Shown piece after piece: positions 1 through 7,904 of a stretch of DNA of 40,992 bases. The position numbers were made by a program, and so were the translations under genes. The DNA is from Butyrivibrio sp. XPD2002. GTDB taxonomy: Bacteria; Bacillota; Clostridia; Lachnospirales; Lachnospiraceae. The notes below the pieces were generated by a model. It saw nothing but the letters and a program-made list of their open reading frames with translations. It was not told where the DNA came from and ran no database searches. Position 1 is the stretch's first letter. The number at the start of each line of letters is the position of its first letter. The stretch lies in the NCBI RefSeq assembly GCF_000423945.1, contig NZ_AUIY01000032.1, forward strand, positions 1-40,992, read 5' to 3'.

Positions 1-150
<150 letters not shown>

Positions 151-337
151 ATGTATCTCATCACCGAAGTGACTTGATCGTTCGTCTGACCAGAACTTAA
201 GCTTGGCTTTTGTTCTGTCCGTTTTACCTTTAGTTAGGTTGTTTTGTTCTCTGAAATTTCTTTTTGGAATTTTCAGGGTTGCATTACTATTTCATTGTCA
301 ATGTGCTTTGTCTTGGCTTGTCAGCCGCAACTCTGAT

Positions 338-366
338 ATAATATCATGTTGGCAACTCTCTGTCAA
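338..366 (-). promoter_or_regulatory. rRNA operon promoter P2 (proximal)
   Basis: On the minus strand a TTGACA -35 box (361-366) and a TATTAT -10 box (338-343) are separated by exactly 17 bp. They lie about 190 bases upstream of the 16S 5' end and point into it. Confidence 0.75.
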
Positions 367-455
367 GAACTTTTTAATTTGTTTTCGTTCGCTTTATCTA
401 GTGAACCGCTGAAACCTTCCGGTCAGTCGGCTGTCACTCGCAGCGAGCGAATATA

Positions 456-484
456 AATATATCACCCACCCCTGTATGTGTCAA
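456..484 (-). promoter_or_regulatory. rRNA operon promoter P1 (distal)
   Basis: On the minus strand TTGACA (479-484) and TATATT (456-461) are separated by 17 bp. Together with the downstream box pair this gives the tandem arrangement typical of rRNA operons. The rest of 151-616 holds no gene that I can support; it is the rRNA leader and promoter region. Confidence 0.7.
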
Positions 485-580
485 TTACTTTTTTCATTTT
501 TTTAAACTTTTTATAAAAACTTTAAAAATGTGGCTTTATTACAGGGGTTTCGGGCATTTTCCGAAGAAAATTTGCAATAA

Positions 581-606
581 AAAATCCCCGGTAAATTACC
601 GGGGAA
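581..606 (-). terminator. Rho-independent terminator of tRNA-Ser
   Basis: CCCCGGTAA (586-594) pairs with TTACCGGGG (596-604). On the minus strand the hairpin is followed by ATTTTTTATT. It lies 13 bases past the 3' end of the tRNA. Confidence 0.85.
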
Positions 607-616
607 TAATTTGAAC

Positions 617-703
617 GGAGAAAGAGGGATTTGAACCCTCGCACCGCGTGAACGGTCTACACCCTTAGCAGGGGCGCCTCTTCAGCCACTTGAGTATTTC
701 TCC
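617..703 (-). tRNA. tRNA-Ser(GCT)
   Basis: The 87-base reverse complement begins GGAGAAATACTCAAGTGGCT and ends GGTTCAAATCCCTCTTTCTCC-like. It folds as a class II tRNA: a 7-bp acceptor stem (GGAGAAA/TTTCTCC), a D arm, an anticodon loop CTGCTAA with anticodon GCT, a long variable arm, and a T arm with GGTTCAAATCC. The CCA end is not encoded. Confidence 0.97.
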
Positions 704-770
704 ATGTCTGAAAACCTCTACCAAATGGTATTTGGTTGTTGCGAATGACTGTATCATTAACGCAAAAGTA

Positions 771-799
771 ATTATACAAAGTAGAAGTATTGTTGTCAA
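771..799 (-). promoter_or_regulatory. tRNA-Ser promoter
   Basis: Perfect consensus boxes sit on the minus strand: TTGACA (794-799), a 17-bp spacer, and TATAAT (771-776). Transcription would start near 764, about 60 bases before the mature tRNA. It separates the tRNA from the fumarase genes upstream. Confidence 0.85.
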
Positions 800-874
800 C
801 AAGTCTTTTCATGTTATTTCAAAAAACTTATACATTACTATAATATTATGACAATTACTTTATATAAGTAGTGT

Positions 875-1426
875 TTACTCCGTACAGAATTCCTCTATAG
901 CTGTTTCGTATAGATTGTTTCCCTCACTATCTATAACAACTATTGCAGGGAAGTCCTTTACTTCAAGTCTTCTGATAGCCTCTGTGCCAAGATCGTCATA
1001 AGCTATAACTTCAGATTTAACTATAGCTTTGGAAAGAAGTGCGCCTGCACCTCCGATAGCAGCCATATATACTGCACCGTTTCTTACTATGGCATCAATT
1101 ACTTCCTTGGAGCGTTTACCCTTTCCTACCATTCCTCTAAGTCCCATATCAAGAAGTCTGGGCGCATACTTATCCATTCTGCTTGCTGTTGTGGGGCCTG
1201 CTGAACCAATTGGCCTTCCTTCTCTGGCAGGTGAAGGTCCCATATAGTATATGACGTTACCCGAGATATCAAGAGGAAGAGTCTCCCCTTTATCTAAGGT
1301 CTCGTTCATTCTCTTATGGGCAGCATCTCTTGCAGTATATATAACTCCTGAAATATATACCATATCTCCGCTATGTAATGACCTGGCTGTATCTGAATCA
1401 AATGGTGCTGTTATTTTTCTTTCCAT
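875..1426 (-). CDS. fumB: Fumarate hydratase class I, beta subunit
   Basis: This is the C-terminal-type subunit of the oxygen-sensitive [4Fe-4S] fumarase, which interconverts fumarate and malate in the cytoplasm. The 183-residue protein has the family motifs TARDAAHKR (residues 31-39) and GSAGPTTASRMD (about 74-85), which supply substrate-binding residues, and MGPSPAREG near 62-70. The length is normal for the separately encoded beta subunit. It follows the alpha gene after a 107-base AT-rich gap, so the two are probably co-transcribed. Homologous L(+)-tartrate dehydratase subunits look similar, but the pairing with this alpha subunit favours fumarase. Confidence 0.92.
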   Translation of the reverse strand: MERKITAPFDSDTARSLHSGDMVYISGVIYTARDAAHKRMNETLDKGETLPLDISGNVIYYMGPSPAREGRPIGSAGPTTASRMDKYAPRLLDMGLRGMVGKGKRSKEVIDAIVRNGAVYMAAIGGAGALLSKAIVKSEVIAYDDLGTEAIRRLEVKDFPAIVVIDSEGNNLYETAIEEFCTE

Positions 1427-1533
1427 GTAATGCGTCCTTTTACAACTTATTATAGTAAGCTTTTTGCTTTTTTAATGTGCTAAATAATTTGTGTTTCTTC
1501 TATATATAGTATGTATTATTTACTATTTTGCTT

Positions 1534-2376
1534 TTAGACCACAACACTTCGATGTCTGTTTACGTGACAGCATATATTTATTGCCACAGGAAGTCCTGCA
1601 ATATGTGTTGGATATGTATTGATGTTTACAGCAAGGGCTGTAACTGTTCCGCCAAGTCCGCCAGGACCTATTCCTGTCTTATTTATTCTTGCAAGAACCT
1701 CTTCTTCCATATCCTTTACATAGGGTATCTTTGAATGCTCTCCGACTTTTCTTGTGAGTGCTTCCTTAGCCATAAGCGCACACTTTTCAAATGTACCACC
1801 CACTCCGACTCCTACTACCATAGGAGGACATGCATTGGGACCTGCATCCTTAACAGCCTGCACTATTGCATTTTTCACACCTTCTTCGCCGTCTGCGGGC
1901 TTAAGCATGAAAACCCTGCTCATGTTCTCGCTTCCAAAGCCCTTTGGAGCTATGGTTATCTCAACCTTATCGCCGGGGACAATATTATAATGAATAACTG
2001 CCGGTGTATTATCGCCGGTGTTCTCTCTTATAAGAGGATCCTTTACTACGGATTTTCTAAGATACCCTTCTGTATATCCCTGTCGTACACCTTCATTGAT
2101 AGCATCGGTAAGAACACCGCCTTCAAAGTGTACTTCCTGACCTACATTCACAAAAAACACAGCCATTCCTGTGTCCTGGCATATAGGTATCTGGTCATTC
2201 CCTGCAATTTTAAGGTTTTCTTCCAGCTGATCAAATATGCGTCTTCCCAGATCGGACTTCTCGAGTTCTTTTGCTTTTTTTATAGCCTCCTCCATGTCCG
2301 GTGAGAGTTTATGGTTTGCATCTATACACAATTCTTTTACAGCCTTTGTTATTTCTGATACGTAAATATTTCTCAA
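1534..2376 (-). CDS. fumA: Fumarate hydratase class I, alpha subunit
   Basis: The 280-residue Fe-S subunit pairs with the downstream beta subunit. Candidate cluster ligands are C66 in ICQDTGM, C183 in NACPP and C269/C270 in INICCH. Other family motifs are GVGGTFEKC (191-199) and GPGGLGGTVTAL (238-248). The best start is TTG at 2376, because GGAGGA lies 5 bases upstream and no in-frame ATG fits the family N terminus. An ATG inside the spacer is followed out of frame by a stop. It follows the HIT gene by 44 bases and may belong to the same transcript. Confidence 0.93.
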   Translation of the reverse strand: MRNIYVSEITKAVKELCIDANHKLSPDMEEAIKKAKELEKSDLGRRIFDQLEENLKIAGNDQIPICQDTGMAVFFVNVGQEVHFEGGVLTDAINEGVRQGYTEGYLRKSVVKDPLIRENTGDNTPAVIHYNIVPGDKVEITIAPKGFGSENMSRVFMLKPADGEEGVKNAIVQAVKDAGPNACPPMVVGVGVGGTFEKCALMAKEALTRKVGEHSKIPYVKDMEEEVLARINKTGIGPGGLGGTVTALAVNINTYPTHIAGLPVAINICCHVNRHRSVVV

Positions 2377-2420
2377 AGCATTCCTCCGAAGTAGATAATG
2401 TACCGCCTATGCTCAATTAA

Positions 2421-2828
2421 TTATTTTAATAACTCGCAGAGCTCCTTTAATTCTTCAGCTGAGGGCTCTGTCGGTTTCCAGAGTATGTGCTGTCCGTCAT
2501 TTTCATATCTGGGTATTATATGTAAATGGAAATGATGTACTGTCTGGCCTGCTGCCGCACCGTTATTCTGAACAAGATTGAGTCCATCTGCTGAAAGCTT
2601 ATCTTTTAATTTAGCTGCAAGTTTTTTCGCAAGCTTCATAGCTTCAGCTGCTGTATCCTCGGGAAGCTCAAAGAGATTTGCATAATGATCCTTGGGCAGA
2701 ATGAGACAGTGTCCCTTGGTTGCCGGTCCGTTATCCAGTATTACATTGAATTTCTCATCCTCATAAATTGAGTTTGTGGGAATTTCACCGTTAGCAAGTT
2801 TGCAAAAAATACAATTTGAATCCTTCAT
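2421..2828 (-). CDS. HIT family nucleotide-binding protein (Hint/PKCI-like)
   Basis: The 135-residue cytoplasmic protein is expected to hydrolyse nucleoside phosphoramidates or AMP conjugates. It has an N-terminal CIFCKLANGEIP zinc-type motif, DNGPATKGHCLILPKDH, and the histidine triad H99-F-H101-L-H103-I-I near the C terminus. I place the start at ATG 2828: GGAGGA is 6 bases upstream of it, whereas an ATG two codons earlier directly abuts the ribosome site. That start overlaps the rhomboid stop in an ATGA arrangement, so translation is probably coupled. Confidence 0.93.
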   Translation of the reverse strand: MKDSNCIFCKLANGEIPTNSIYEDEKFNVILDNGPATKGHCLILPKDHYANLFELPEDTAAEAMKLAKKLAAKLKDKLSADGLNLVQNNGAAAGQTVHHFHLHIIPRYENDGQHILWKPTEPSAEELKELCELLK

Positions 2829-3547
2829 AACCATTCCTCCATCGTATACTTCTTTCTTCCTATTATTGTTATAAGCAGAGCAATTATCACTCCGCCTAAC
2901 AGTCCACCGATATGAGCAGCATTATCTATATTGTCTGCTGTAAAACCACTATAGATTGAAAGCCCTATCATAAGCGCAAGTCTCACCATCAGGTTGGAGC
3001 CTTTTCTAAGGTTTTTCCTTCCGAAGAAGACAATCACGGCAACTGCACCTATGATGCCAAATACTGCTCCGCTGGCTCCTATAGCCGGGATAAAGTTTCC
3101 TGTTCTATAGTCCCAATATGTGCTGGCAAGATTCCCTATTATTCCTGAAAGAAAATAAAGGAAAGCATAAGGAATATGCCCCAGGTCATATTCCACATTG
3201 GCTCCAACAAAAAAGAGTATGAGCATATTGCTGAAGAGATGCTCTACATCTGCATGCAAAAACATAGCTGACACCAGTCTGTAATAGTCTGTTCCTGCCA
3301 GAATGAGTTCGCTTCTGTGGTCAAACTTATCCACAAACATCCCACCTGCAAAAAAGCCATATATAAATATGATAATATTCAAAGCAATGATTATCGTGTT
3401 TATATATGAAGACTTTAGTATGCCTATCTGTCTGTTCCAGAAGGCTTCTGTATAGTCCTCTTGCTTTTTTTCGATGTATTGCTCCCGCTGCTCTTCTTTA
3501 TATAGATCTCTTTCTTCGTCCATATTGTTGAAATCGCTCAATATCAC
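2825..3547 (-). CDS. Rhomboid family intramembrane serine protease
   Basis: The 240-residue polytopic membrane protein cleaves substrates within the membrane. The catalytic Ser is S159 in GASGAVFG and the partner His is H212 in NAAHIGG; HLFSNM (103-108) provides the loop Asn. About six hydrophobic segments follow a charged cytoplasmic N terminus (residues 1-45). The GTG start at 3547 overlaps the preceding TGA; an alternative ATG lies at 3523, and neither has a strong ribosome site. It sits between a flavodoxin-like gene and a HIT gene, with overlaps on both sides that indicate one operon. The substrate is unknown. Confidence 0.92.
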   Translation of the reverse strand: MILSDFNNMDEERDLYKEEQREQYIEKKQEDYTEAFWNRQIGILKSSYINTIIIALNIIIFIYGFFAGGMFVDKFDHRSELILAGTDYYRLVSAMFLHADVEHLFSNMLILFFVGANVEYDLGHIPYAFLYFLSGIIGNLASTYWDYRTGNFIPAIGASGAVFGIIGAVAVIVFFGRKNLRKGSNLMVRLALMIGLSIYSGFTADNIDNAAHIGGLLGGVIIALLITIIGRKKYTMEEWL

Positions 3548-4545
3548 TTAAATTCAAACAGCTGATCCATACTTCTAAGCAGTTTGAAATCTCCCTTCAT
3601 CTTGAGATTACCTTCCATGAAGGCTCTTTGGAAGGTAAGTCTTCCGGAGACGATCTGTTCAAGAATTGTGGTGTTCATAGAAACATGAACGCTGCACTCA
3701 GATGCCTCTCCAAGCTTACACTCCATATCCTGGTTATCTATTCTGATCATGATGTCCTTGTCCTTAGGCTGATCAAGGAGAGACACCTGGTAAATAGCAT
3801 GTATGCCTGCAACCGGTTTAAAATGTTTTTTAAAGCCGTTCACAAAATCTGCTGCATGCTCAGTTGCATGGTCTTTATCCATTTTGTCTCTGAAAATGCT
3901 GCTGAGCTCCTGTATGTCCTCTTTCTGCTTTTGTACATATTCCTCATTTGAAACATAGCGTGAAAGCTGCTCTGTTTCCTGGGGAGTAAGATCTGTGATC
4001 TTGGTTATGGATACCCTGTTCTTTACAGCCTGATTACTGGTGGGAAGGGACTCCATCTTCTGATTCATATTACGGTAGATGTTCTCTGCCTTTTTCTCGA
4101 TGAGATTCTGATAGGTCTCATTTCTCTCGAAGGTAGAAGTGTCTGCTATATATCCGCATATTCCATCAAGCGGTATTCCGCCAAGTATCTCCCATGCAGA
4201 AGAGAGCTCCATCATTCCCTCACGTTCTCCGTGAGTTGTGGACATGACTATGGGCGCCATATATAAGCCTGAAAGCTTTTCTTTATCACCATAAAGCCAG
4301 CAGGCATCCAAAAACTGATGCATATATCCACCTACACCAAACCACTCTACTGTTGATGCCAGTATTATTCCATCTGCATTTTTAATTGTTCCGGGAAGAG
4401 CTGTGATTCCATTTTTTTGCTCGAAAAGATTAAACTGCTCCACCTGCACATTTAACTCTTTAAAGACTTCCGTCATCTTGGAAAGGACTAAAAGCGTAGG
4501 ATCGTCGATGATTCCCCTGCCACCGTAGTAAATATTAATTTTCAT
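3544..4545 (-). CDS. Flavodoxin-like NAD(P)H/FMN reductase fused to an SCP2 domain
   Basis: This is a two-domain protein of 333 residues. Residues 1 to about 165 look like an NADPH-dependent FMN reductase/flavodoxin fold: IYYGGRGI at the N terminus, ADGIILASTVEWFGVGG, and MSTTHGERE. After a helical linker, residues of about 250-333 resemble a sterol-carrier-protein-2 (SCP2) lipid-binding domain, with IVSGRLTFQRAFMEGNLKMK. A flavin oxidoreductase acting on a hydrophobic substrate is an inference. It ends in an overlap with the rhomboid gene and lies 63 bases downstream of the FHA gene of the tad locus. Confidence 0.8.
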   Translation of the reverse strand: MKINIYYGGRGIIDDPTLLVLSKMTEVFKELNVQVEQFNLFEQKNGITALPGTIKNADGIILASTVEWFGVGGYMHQFLDACWLYGDKEKLSGLYMAPIVMSTTHGEREGMMELSSAWEILGGIPLDGICGYIADTSTFERNETYQNLIEKKAENIYRNMNQKMESLPTSNQAVKNRVSITKITDLTPQETEQLSRYVSNEEYVQKQKEDIQELSSIFRDKMDKDHATEHAADFVNGFKKHFKPVAGIHAIYQVSLLDQPKDKDIMIRIDNQDMECKLGEASECSVHVSMNTTILEQIVSGRLTFQRAFMEGNLKMKGDFKLLRSMDQLFEFK

Positions 4546-4608
4546 ACCGCACTCTCCATTTGAAATTCGATCAAGTTAAAGCTTATTATACCATAATTCT
4601 CATTGGTT

Positions 4609-5973
4609 TTAGCGGAATGCATATACACATTTTCCAAAGGATACCTCATCATCCTCCTTAAGAGGAGCTTCTTCGTTGGGCATGAGTCTTTTCCCGTTAA
4701 TGTAGGTACCGTTAGTTGAGTTGAGATCTTGTATCCATACTGTGTCCTCACCTTTATCTGGCTTATAGATTTTTGCATGCATTCTGGATACGCTCTTATC
4801 ACTGATGATCACATCTGAGCAGGAATGGAGCTTACCAACTATGACAGGGAGGCTACCCAGATCGATATTGTTAAGCTCCGATCCCTCCTCAGCATATAGC
4901 TTATGTGCTCTTTCTCCAAAGTCCATTGTAAGTAAAACTGTTTCTTCTCCGTCATCATCCTCCGGAATCGGCGCTTCATTTCTTATATAAGGAGCTGGAT
5001 TATTCTTCGTTTTCTTAGGTGTCTGTTCTTTCTCTTTATATGTAGTGATCTGAGGTTCTATCTCTCTATCTTCGTCGTCTTCGTTGTTATCATCCTTCTT
5101 TTTCCTGATGAAGGCTTTATCATTTTTCCGAAGCTGTATCAGGAAGCATGTAAGAGACATCATGATAGACACCATAAAAACTGCAATATCCAGAATGCTC
5201 TCTTCATAAGTGAGAATGTACGCATGTCTCAGGTATACGAGAATCCCTGCAACAATAGCAAAAAGCATAGCCATTAGGAAATGCCCGCTTATTGGAAGCT
5301 TTATCTTTATCTTCTTTTCCTGGATTTTTTCATCATCGTCATCATCAAGGTCTTCATCATCATCGAAGTCTAAGTCATTGCGTTTAGGAAAATTATCAGA
5401 GGGTACTTCATCAATAATGAAGCTCACCTGCTGTTCTTCCTTTTCTTCTGCTATAACATTTTCAAGGAATGCAAAATCAATTCCGCTTCCGTCATAGATA
5501 GAATCCAAAAGCTTATATATCAGCTTTGCACCCCTTTCATCCTCCATATCTGCGTATTCCATTATGCTTTCCATGAAGGCTTCATCAGCAGTTTCCTCGT
5601 GACCGGGATCATAGATAAACGAAAAGCGTCCGGAGGATAATTCTTCAAAAACACCCTCCGGGGATATGATGATATGGCATGGATCAAGCAGGTAATCTCC
5701 AAGATTCCTGGCAGTCTGCACCAGGTCTTTAAAAAAATTCATAAGCTTTTCATAGGACATCTTTTTCCTGTCGTATCTGTTTTTTAAGCTCTGCCTTGAG
5801 TCTATCTCGTAATACAGGTAGTAACACTCATCCATGTTTCTCAAGGTAAATGGAAGAAGTCCATTTATCTTGTTGTTTTCAAGCATCTTATATTGGAACA
5901 GGTTCTCCTCACTTACCTCTGTCTTCATTATTAGATAGTTGTGCTTAGAATCCTTAAAATACTGTATATCCAT
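4609..5973 (-). CDS. FHA-domain membrane protein of the tad locus (DUF6382-like N terminus)
   Basis: The 454-residue protein has three parts. Residues 1 to about 185 are an N-terminal domain resembling DUF6382 (from memory, moderate certainty). Next comes a very acidic stretch (about 200-216) and two membrane segments (about 230-248 and 258-280). A C-terminal forkhead-associated domain occupies about 372-454, with G380, the phosphothreonine-pocket SVSRMH (394-399) and LNSTNGTYING (417-427). FHA domains bind phosphothreonine peptides, but no Ser/Thr kinase is encoded nearby. It is the last gene of the tad cluster and starts 3 bases after the TadE-like stop. Its role may be scaffolding or regulation of pilus assembly (inference). 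Confidence 0.85.
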   Translation of the reverse strand: MDIQYFKDSKHNYLIMKTEVSEENLFQYKMLENNKINGLLPFTLRNMDECYYLYYEIDSRQSLKNRYDRKKMSYEKLMNFFKDLVQTARNLGDYLLDPCHIIISPEGVFEELSSGRFSFIYDPGHEETADEAFMESIMEYADMEDERGAKLIYKLLDSIYDGSGIDFAFLENVIAEEKEEQQVSFIIDEVPSDNFPKRNDLDFDDDEDLDDDDDEKIQEKKIKIKLPISGHFLMAMLFAIVAGILVYLRHAYILTYEESILDIAVFMVSIMMSLTCFLIQLRKNDKAFIRKKKDDNNEDDEDREIEPQITTYKEKEQTPKKTKNNPAPYIRNEAPIPEDDDGEETVLLTMDFGERAHKLYAEEGSELNNIDLGSLPVIVGKLHSCSDVIISDKSVSRMHAKIYKPDKGEDTVWIQDLNSTNGTYINGKRLMPNEEAPLKEDDEVSFGKCVYAFR

Positions 5974-5976
5974 TTA

Positions 5977-6468
5977 TCATTCCCTTTCCTTATTTGTGTG
6001 TCCCTTGAAAATATCCATGGTTCTTTTTATTCGCCTGACAGTTTTAGCATTATTCCTGATTTTTACGCGAGCTGCTGCCTCGGACTCCCAGATCTGTGGG
6101 ATTTTTGAAAAATAGCCATACAAGGCTCTGTGATTTGTCCGAATTTTTCCAGTTACAGTTATTTCTTTCCCACTTTGACCGGAGCCAATTTCAGGAGCAC
6201 TGCTCCCAAAGTATTTCCCTGCTGTCTTATCTGATGCATGGTCAGCGATATACTCTGTCGGTGAGCCATAGCCCTGCTTTTCATATAAGAGGGCTGACCT
6301 GAATCCCAGAATATAGACGTCCTGGGCCAGGATGCACCTCCCGTATACAAGGAAAGACATATAAATAATCAGTACGATTCCAAATATCGCTGCAGGAATT
6401 ACTAGCGCAGCTTCCACCGTCATATATGCATCGATGTTTTTCTTATTCTTTTTATTAATTGAATGCAA
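5977..6468 (-). CDS. TadE-like pseudopilin
   Basis: The 163-residue protein has a short basic N terminus and then a TadE-type pseudopilin signal and membrane helix, AYMTVEAALVIPAAIFG (about residues 14-30) with the conserved Glu, followed by an extracytoplasmic region. Such proteins are processed by TadV-type peptidases and act as minor pilins. Its start overlaps the end of the prepilin peptidase gene by 14 bases, indicating translational coupling. Confidence 0.85.
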   Translation of the reverse strand: MHSINKKNKKNIDAYMTVEAALVIPAAIFGIVLIIYMSFLVYGRCILAQDVYILGFRSALLYEKQGYGSPTEYIADHASDKTAGKYFGSSAPEIGSGQSGKEITVTGKIRTNHRALYGYFSKIPQIWESEAAARVKIRNNAKTVRRIKRTMDIFKGHTNKERE

Positions 6469-6934
6469 AACTCATTACCCCCACTCCTGCAGTTAAGAAC
6501 GGAATAAAGGCAAGTGTGCTTTTACCATTTACTCTGTGCATTGCAAGAAGAATTACGCTTGCGATGGCTGAAAAGCAAAAGCCTATAAAAATCGCAAGCA
6601 TCATATCTGTCATTCCCATAACAGGGCCTAAGGAGAGCGCCATAAGGCCATCTCCTAATCCAAGTCCCTGCCTTGATATAAAGCAAATAATAATAAGCAG
6701 AACGCCGGGAAAAAGTGATAATAAAAGATCATTAATATTTGCTCTTTCCGCTGACAGCTGATACAGACAGTAAATGAAGGACAACAGAATCTGAACGAAC
6801 GGGAATGATACCGGTATCTTCTTACTTCTGATATCAAAAATCGCCGCGCAGGATAACAGGATCAGCGCAATTGCTTTAAACATTAATTCCGTTCCGTAAT
6901 AGCTGTCTATTGAATTAAGTATTTCCATCTTCAT
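6455..6934 (-). CDS. Prepilin peptidase, A24 family (second copy in the tad locus)
   Basis: The 159-residue membrane aspartyl protease has the two catalytic Asp motifs of the TadV/TapA type: AIFDIRSKKIP near residues 31-41 and GLGLGDGLMAL near 90-100. It ends with AFIPFLTAGV, typical of the family. It has about five membrane helices and lacks the methylase domain of PilD. AAAGGA precedes the ATG at 6934. A second A24 peptidase lies at 34954-35385 at the other end of the same (now interrupted) locus. Confidence 0.88.
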   Translation of the reverse strand: MKMEILNSIDSYYGTELMFKAIALILLSCAAIFDIRSKKIPVSFPFVQILLSFIYCLYQLSAERANINDLLLSLFPGVLLIIICFISRQGLGLGDGLMALSLGPVMGMTDMMLAIFIGFCFSAIASVILLAMHRVNGKSTLAFIPFLTAGVGVMSFAFN

Positions 6935-6949
6935 AAAATCCTTTCATTT

Positions 6950-7846
6950 TTATCTGGCGCACTCACTGCATGGACTTCTGCCTGCTGCCTCAGATAGGCG
7001 TACTGTTTTTATAGTTCTTTTTATTCCACTGCAGTTTCTGTCGCTGTGGTATCTGTTTCCATAATTGGTTATGTAGACTGTTTGTCCTGCTCTTTTTCCG
7101 CAGTACTCACAGGGGTAAAACTTTCCTCTGTCCTTATTTCTCTTTGATGAGACTTCTTTTTTGGAGACGCTTTTGACAGAAAGCTTAAGATGAGAACAAT
7201 CAAGGCTTTTGTGATAAGCTGTTCCGCTCTCAGTGATATATACAAGCTCATCCTCTTCTTCATCATCCTCCAGGGCTTCGCCTCTAACGTCATAGCCCGT
7301 AAATGCATGCCCATAAAATCTACCCTCAACAGGGAAGTTTTTAAAGGCAGCTATTCCAAAGAGTGGATGTACCTTATATGTTGCGACAATATCTATGACA
7401 TCACCGTCAGATTCCAGGGCTGTCTGTGCAAAGCTAAGTCCTGATGATCCGTTGCAGATAGGGCTGTGCTCTAAATAGTCCTCGCCAAGGTATTGCTTAA
7501 CCATACGGCTTGCCATCGCAGCATTTACTGCGCCGGACACTATATCCTCAGTTGTGCCACCTTCTCCGTATCCTAAAAAGGATTTTGTAGCAGCTTTGTT
7601 GATCATTATCTGGCTGCCTGTCTGATGTAAGGCTGCTTCCAAATCGCATTGGAGTTTTAGAATGTCAAAAACGCATAAAAGATTTACAAAAAAGAATAGG
7701 AATATAGGGAGCACTATTGATGCCTCAACTGTGACAGAAGCAGCCAACGATGACCTTTTTCGATAGGCCCGAAGAAGCACAAAGTCCTTTATGAAACTAT
7801 CAATTACCATAGATTTCTTCGAACGATTTTCCATTTTATTTTCCAA
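6950..7846 (-). CDS. TadE-like pseudopilin with two C-terminal Cys modules
   Basis: This 298-residue protein has a TadE-type N-terminal segment, ASVTVEASIVLPIFLFFF (about 37-54), placing the rest outside the cytoplasm. After an acidic linker, two similar modules follow. Module 1 has VYITESGTAYH, DCSHLK and PCEYCGK. Module 2 has VYITNYGNRYH, NCSGIK and PCSECAR. Each offers His plus C...CxxC, so a bound metal or disulfides is a reasonable inference. It lies between the DUF5702-like gene and the peptidase gene. I do not know a named family for this whole architecture. Confidence 0.82.
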   Translation of the reverse strand: MENKMENRSKKSMVIDSFIKDFVLLRAYRKRSSLAASVTVEASIVLPIFLFFFVNLLCVFDILKLQCDLEAALHQTGSQIMINKAATKSFLGYGEGGTTEDIVSGAVNAAMASRMVKQYLGEDYLEHSPICNGSSGLSFAQTALESDGDVIDIVATYKVHPLFGIAAFKNFPVEGRFYGHAFTGYDVRGEALEDDEEEDELVYITESGTAYHKSLDCSHLKLSVKSVSKKEVSSKRNKDRGKFYPCEYCGKRAGQTVYITNYGNRYHSDRNCSGIKRTIKTVRLSEAAGRSPCSECAR

Positions 7847-7904
7847 TTTATTTTTTCCTATTTGTATTATTTATTGAAAAAGGCCATCGCTGGCTACTCC
7901 TGTT

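Noticed and set aside
203..412. 69-codon open frame in the rRNA leader
   Set aside because: It lies in the rRNA promoter/leader region on the opposite strand, has no ribosome site and covers the P2 promoter boxes.
1735..2304. 189-codon open frame on the plus strand
   Set aside because: It is antisense to the fumarase alpha gene, which has clear family motifs.
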